Translations under genes and position numbers: made by a program
Notes under the pieces: generated by a model
Told to the model about the DNA's origin: nothing
Database searches by the model: none
Seen by the model: only the letters and a program-made list of their open reading frames with translations
DNA from: Rhizobium subbaraonis
Lineage (GTDB): Bacteria; Pseudomonadota; Alphaproteobacteria; Rhizobiales; Rhizobiaceae
Direction: 5' to 3'
Assembly: GCF_900220975.1 (NCBI RefSeq)
Contig: NZ_OBQD01000021.1
Span: 19,746-83,745 of the forward strand
Length of the DNA: 64,000 bases
Shown here: positions 62,279-64,000 of the stretch, in pieces
Numbering within the stretch: position 1 is the first letter of the stretch
Layout of the letters: every line of letters starts with the position of its first letter

Positions 62279-63618
62279 TGGGCACGCCAAAGCTTTCCCC
62301 CGACCAGACCGCCATTCTCGACGCCGCCATCAAGGGCGGCCATTTTCGTTCCGAGACGCAGGCGCAGCGGATCAAGTGCCGGGCGCTGAACGCCAAGGGG
62401 CTCATCCGACGCGATCCGAAGGACGGTGATGTCTGGTATCCCGCCGAGGGCTTGAAGCCGGTGGCGGCTGCCGAACCTGCGCCGGAGATCGCAGCGCTGC
62501 CGACCGTGCTGCCGGCGGATGCGTCTGACCTGATGGCGACCGTCCAGCGGGCACGCCAGCTGCTCGACGAGGGTGATGTGATGGCCGCTCGGCGGCTTGC
62601 CGGCGGGGCCTATCTCGAGGCGAAGGCGGCGGCGCAGTTTGCGGCCAGCTTTGGCGCGGACGGCCGGCGGCTGGTGGAGAAGGCGCGGCGCCTGCAGGCA
62701 GATGCGCTTTTGATCGAGACGCGCGCGATGATCCGCATTGCCGAGGCCTATGATGCCGCGCAGGCGGCGGGCGATGCGGCCACGCGCGGGCGGCCGAAAA
62801 ATGTTTCAGATGAAAACATTTTCCCGTTCACGCTCGACGAGGCGGGTATCAGCCGGACCCAGATCCATGCCGCCCGGCAGCTCGCCAAGGCGGAACGGGC
62901 GACGCCGGGGATCGCCGAGCGCGCCATTGCTGCCCGCGTGGCCGCCGGGCTGGAACCCTCACGTGCCAATCTCAAGGCCGCCATCGGCACGAAGACGGCG
63001 ACGAAGGAAGAGCGCGGCGACAACCTTTATGAGACGCACGCCGTCGCGGTCCATACGCTGGCGGCGCTGGAAGACTTTTCTCCGACCGTGTGGGAACCGG
63101 CCTGCGGACGCGGTGCGATCAGCCGCATCCTGGAGGCGGCCGGCTATAGCGTCATACTGTCGGACCTCGTGGACTATGGGACAGCGGACGCGCACGGCGA
63201 GGTTCAGGCCGTCATCGATTTCCGCGAGACGAAGCCGGGTGAGGGCGAGTGCCACGACATCGTGACGAACCCGCCCTATGGCGAGGTGCTGAACTCCTTC
63301 GTCGCGCATGCGCTGCGTGTCCACCGCCCGACGAAGATGGCGCTGCTGCTGAACCTGAACTTCCTGGCGGGATTCGCCGACGACGATCGCAACTTCGTCA
63401 TGGATGAGTTGCCGCCGGCACGCGTCTACGTCTTCAAGCGTCGGCTGCCGATGATGCACCGCGACGGCTACGAGGGGCCGAAAGCCTCCAGCAGCATGAA
63501 CACCGCCTGGTTTATCTGGGAGCGGCAGCCGGACGGCACCTATGGCAACGCGACGCTGGTGCGCCGTGTCGACTGGAAGGATTACCAGCCGGCGGCGGAA
63601 AGCGAGGCGGCGGAATGA
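62278..63618 (+). CDS. winged-helix / SAM-dependent (DNA adenine-type) methyltransferase fusion
   Basis: The 446-residue protein begins with a winged-helix-like region (LSPDQTAILDAAIKGGHFRS to about residue 60). A long helical middle contains a ParB/HTH-like stretch near 185-240 (FTLDEAGISRTQIHAARQLA). The C-terminal methyltransferase has motif I in WEPACGRGAISRIL (about 272) and motif IV NPPY (331-334), the catalytic motif of N6-adenine methylases. It should modify DNA, perhaps to protect the element or steer gene expression. The target site cannot be read from sequence. It overlaps the genes on both sides by 1 to 4 bases. Confidence 0.78.
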   Translation: MGTPKLSPDQTAILDAAIKGGHFRSETQAQRIKCRALNAKGLIRRDPKDGDVWYPAEGLKPVAAAEPAPEIAALPTVLPADASDLMATVQRARQLLDEGDVMAARRLAGGAYLEAKAAAQFAASFGADGRRLVEKARRLQADALLIETRAMIRIAEAYDAAQAAGDAATRGRPKNVSDENIFPFTLDEAGISRTQIHAARQLAKAERATPGIAERAIAARVAAGLEPSRANLKAAIGTKTATKEERGDNLYETHAVAVHTLAALEDFSPTVWEPACGRGAISRILEAAGYSVILSDLVDYGTADAHGEVQAVIDFRETKPGEGECHDIVTNPPYGEVLNSFVAHALRVHRPTKMALLLNLNFLAGFADDDRNFVMDELPPARVYVFKRRLPMMHRDGYEGPKASSSMNTAWFIWERQPDGTYGNATLVRRVDWKDYQPAAESEAAE

Positions 63619-64000
63619 GCATCGGCCGCACCTTTCCGGAAGCCACGATCGAGGCCGGCGGGCGGCGCGCGAAGGCGCTGCAGATCACCTGCGCGGAGTG
63701 CGGCGCCGTCGCCTACTTCGCGCATCAGACCGGCAAGAGCCGGAAGCCGCCTGTCGCGGCACAGCAGAGTTTCCAGAACAAGGGCTGGGTGGTGGGAAGT
63801 GGTCCGCGCAAGGACTTCTGCCCTGAGCACGCGCAGCCCTCCGCAAGAAAGGGCAACACGGACATGAAGCATCCGCAATCCGCCGTGGCGATCGCCGTCG
63901 AGGCCGCGCCGCGGGCCGAAGCACCGCGCACCTCGACCGTCGAGGATCGCCGCCTGATCAACATGAAGCTCGCCGAGGTCTATGCCGATGGCGGCTATGT
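63615..64000 (+). CDS. zinc-finger-containing phage protein, 3' end outside the window
   Basis: The first 128 codons are visible (SIGRTFPEATIEAGGRRAKA). They contain ITCAECGAVAYF and DFCPEHAQ, which can form a CxxC-CxxH zinc site, then a basic linker and the start of a helix (DRRLINMKLAEVYADGGY). It is truncated by the window edge, and I recognise no family. Its ATG overlaps the methyltransferase stop by 4 bases. Confidence 0.6.
   Translation, partial: MSIGRTFPEATIEAGGRRAKALQITCAECGAVAYFAHQTGKSRKPPVAAQQSFQNKGWVVGSGPRKDFCPEHAQPSARKGNTDMKHPQSAVAIAVEAAPRAEAPRTSTVEDRRLINMKLAEVYADGGY

Larger units (their letters stand above)
51596..64000. mobile_element. left part of an integrated prophage-like element in tRNA-Thr(GGT)
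   Basis: The element starts at the tRNA fragment and runs past the window end. In order it holds a TAC module, a tyrosine integrase, an excisionase-like protein, a leftward operon of about 14 small phage-type genes (ASCH, DUF5131, DUF2303), an immunity region (S24 repressor, Cro-like, four operator-like repeats), and rightward genes including an HTH-methyltransferase. No structural, replication or lysis genes are visible yet, so completeness cannot be judged and an integrative element of another kind is not excluded. Confidence 0.8.

Overview
The window is a GC-rich alphaproteobacterial chromosome segment, most likely from the Rhizobiaceae (Rhizobium/Sinorhizobium/Shinella type). The evidence is the beta-oxidation block next to a PodJ-type polarity gene, the TSUP + TIGR02186 pair, the ligase-associated helicase/PdeM pair, the MFS + cyoABCD + SURF1 block, and the style of the prophage at the right end. 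All identifications come from reading protein sequences and motifs by eye; no database search was run.

Layout, left to right. 0-6.4 kb: a small secreted protein, then a leftward fatty-acid oxidation block (acyl-CoA dehydrogenase, thiolase, small membrane protein, FadJ-type hydratase/dehydrogenase). 6.9-10.7 kb: a 1272-residue PodJ-like protein (coiled coil, one membrane span, Sel1 repeats, peptidoglycan-binding end). 11.1-12.9 kb: TSUP exporter with TIGR02186 partner. 12.9-24.5 kb: housekeeping and stress genes, including an HxlR regulator divergent from a RibD/DHFR-fold protein, PdeM and an Lhr-like helicase, an Rrf2 regulator with an AhpD-like protein, YitT, a TPR-methyltransferase, a CAP-domain lipoprotein, a MATE pump, pyrD and DUF952. 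24.5-28.9 kb: a LuxR-type response regulator convergent with a 1167-residue hybrid kinase that carries an SSF transporter domain. 29-32.2 kb: mscL, an aminotransferase, galE and chorismate mutase. 32.5-33.3 kb: two related 80-residue secreted proteins.

33.5-42.4 kb is a coherent catabolic cluster. A polar amino-acid ABC transporter plus an M20 amidohydrolase runs leftward. Divergently, a dimethylargininase-like hydrolase, a TetR regulator, an aminotransferase and a ThDP decarboxylase of the AruI type run rightward. Together they suggest uptake and breakdown of (methylated) arginine or another guanidino compound. After a DUF1003 gene and a candidate small RNA comes an MHS-type transporter divergent from the cyoABCD quinol oxidase operon with SURF1, then a sulfotransferase.

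From 51,596 to the window end lies an integrated prophage-like element. Its left boundary is the 3' 45 nt of a tRNA-Thr(GGT) with no 5' half. Just inside is a three-gene toxin-antitoxin-SecB-like chaperone (TAC) module, then a tyrosine integrase, an excisionase-like protein and a tightly coupled leftward early operon (ASCH, DUF5131, DUF2303 and many small proteins). A classical immunity region follows, with an S24-type repressor and a Cro-like gene controlled by repeated GCGTA-N6-TACGC operators. Rightward genes then begin, including an HTH-methyltransferase fusion. The right end and the reconstituted tRNA lie beyond the window.
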